From: Planctomycetota bacterium
GTDB taxonomy: Bacteria > Planctomycetota > UBA1135 > GCA-002686595
Direction: 5' to 3'
Length of the DNA stretch: 64,000 nucleotides
NCBI GenBank assembly: GCA_016220085.1
Contig: JACRIN010000042.1
Location: 1-64,000 of the forward strand
Positions 63,192-64,000 of this stretch are shown in pieces. Below the pieces are notes generated by a model, which worked only from the letters and a program-made list of their open reading frames with translations, was not told the origin of the DNA and did no database searches. A program made the position numbers and the translations under genes. Within the stretch, counting starts at the first letter, position 1; every line of letters starts with the position of its first letter.

Positions 63192-64000
63192 ATGCAAACC
63201 ACGTGCTTCATCGCCGCGCTCGTCGCGAGCTCGTCCTTCGCTTCCGCGCAGCAGACCTTGACCTACGACGTCGAGCCGACGCAATCGAACTTCACGTGGA
63301 GCGGCACGACGTCGCTCGGCAACATCGTCGGCAATCCGTCGAACGCGTTCCAAGTCGACGGGACGATGCTCGCATCGATCGCGCCGGTCGCGGGCTTCGG
63401 GTACGGAGCCGTGCAGCTCGTCGGCGGCGATGCGTTCGTCGTGCCCGACATCCACGGCAAGATCCCGAACCCGATTCCGTTCCTGCCGCCGCTGGCGACG
63501 CTCGACGTGCTCAATCTGCACCTCAGCCCGACGTCGGATCCGTTCGCCGTGAACCCGATCGGGAATTCGTTTTCGACGATGGTGACCCTGACGGCGCTCT
63601 CGGGCACGTTGGTCGTCACGCCGCTCGGCGGCAGCGCGCAGACCACCGACCTGACCGGCAGCGCGTCGACGCCGAGCGCGGCGAGCGGAGCACTCGGGAC
63701 GAGCCTGTCGCTGCAGACTTCTTTCCTCAGCGTGCCGGTCAACAGCACGTTCCCCTTCAGCGACTCGGGCAGCGGCGTGTCCGGCACGATCACGGTCGTC
63801 GGCACGCTGACCGCGGGTTGGGGCCCGCAGTTCCCGATTCCGTACTGCACGGCGAAACAGAACAGCCAAGGCTGCACGCCGGGCATGGGCTCGTTCGGCG
63901 TCGCGCTGTACTCGACTCCCAGCGCGCAGCTCTTCCTGATCAGCGCGGCCTTCGTGCTCAACAACAAGTCGGGGTTGCTCTTCTACGGCTCTCAGCCCGC
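63192..64000 (+). CDS. Secreted protein with C-terminal Cys module (runs off right edge)
   Basis: 269 codons from the ATG at 63192 to the end of the window with no stop. Signal peptide MQTTCFIAALVASSSFASAQ. The middle is a Ser/Thr-rich beta domain (TQSNFTWSGTTSLGNIVG). From about residue 219 it has PYCTAKQNSQGCTP, then FVLNNKSGLLFYG, the same module as at the end of the CHRD protein. The type of ending is expected to continue by 60-80 residues beyond the edge. Likely exported and attached or released by a common mechanism. Confidence 0.82.
   Translation, partial: MQTTCFIAALVASSSFASAQQTLTYDVEPTQSNFTWSGTTSLGNIVGNPSNAFQVDGTMLASIAPVAGFGYGAVQLVGGDAFVVPDIHGKIPNPIPFLPPLATLDVLNLHLSPTSDPFAVNPIGNSFSTMVTLTALSGTLVVTPLGGSAQTTDLTGSASTPSAASGALGTSLSLQTSFLSVPVNSTFPFSDSGSGVSGTITVVGTLTAGWGPQFPIPYCTAKQNSQGCTPGMGSFGVALYSTPSAQLFLISAAFVLNNKSGLLFYGSQP

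Overview
The window is a very GC-rich bacterial chromosome segment (no rRNA, tRNA, phage structural genes or CRISPR seen). Gene content points to a Planctomycetota-type bacterium. There are many large secreted beta-propeller and beta-helix proteins, an MlaA-type outer-membrane lipoprotein, a TlpA-like thioredoxin, a CHRD-domain protein, and a C-terminal 'YCxxKxNSxGC...NNKxG' module on two secreted proteins that I associate with deep planctomycete lineages. That assignment is inference; no marker gene is present. Genes are typically short on Shine-Dalgarno sequences and often start with GTG.

Layout. 0-6.2 kb: end of a lipoprotein gene, an ankyrin protein, a tandem pair of equal-length TPR/WD40 paralogues and a small membrane protein. 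6.2-9.5 kb: a fused alpha-beta 2-oxoacid dehydrogenase E1 followed by a FabD-like acyltransferase; the two are linked by a 32-bp tandem array that encodes a chain of ATGA-overlapping mini-ORFs. 9.7-16.1 kb: GH63-type glucosidase, secreted propeller, six-hairpin glycosidase-like lipoprotein, and a decayed duplicate of the glucosidase C-terminus. 16.2-18.1 kb: an MlaA (VacJ) domain fused to an alpha/beta hydrolase. 18.5-21 kb: a loose, partly decayed stress-type region (disordered repeat protein, tail-anchored protein, frameshifted CsbD, half a PRC-barrel) ending at a breakpoint where a hybrid histidine kinase also begins truncated. 22.8-28.1 kb: sodium:solute symporter, two secreted proteins, ABC-F ATPase, SlyD-like isomerase. 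28.3-32 kb: XPB-type helicase translationally coupled to its helicase-associated partner. 32.2-38.6 kb: propeller proteins and a double-CHRD secreted protein.

38.8-45.3 kb is the most accessory-looking part: a HEAT-repeat gene broken by an amber codon, then a two-gene McrBC-like system (AAA+ McrB-like ATPase and DUF2357/McrC-like nuclease). A DUF433/DUF5615 toxin-antitoxin pair sits between the real 3' end of the nuclease gene and a detached 315-bp copy of that same 3' end. The two copies differ at seven bases, all synonymous. Each copy is bordered by a palindromic repeat that also occurs upstream of another gene in the window.

45.4-53.5 kb: a HAF-type pseudogene, degenerate CPBP protein, RsuA/RluB-type pseudouridine synthase, OPA-family transporter coupled to a HAD hydrolase, a lipoprotein, a HAF-repeat protein and an M24-like protein. 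53.7-58.8 kb: a conserved-looking module of coiled-coil protein, membrane protein with the N-terminal domain known from OmpA/GTPase clusters, and Ras-like small GTPase, then a histidine kinase with a convergent OmpR-type regulator. 59.2-64 kb: TlpA-like thioredoxin, BaiN/HI0933-like flavoprotein, a secreted beta-helix protein and the start of another secreted protein.
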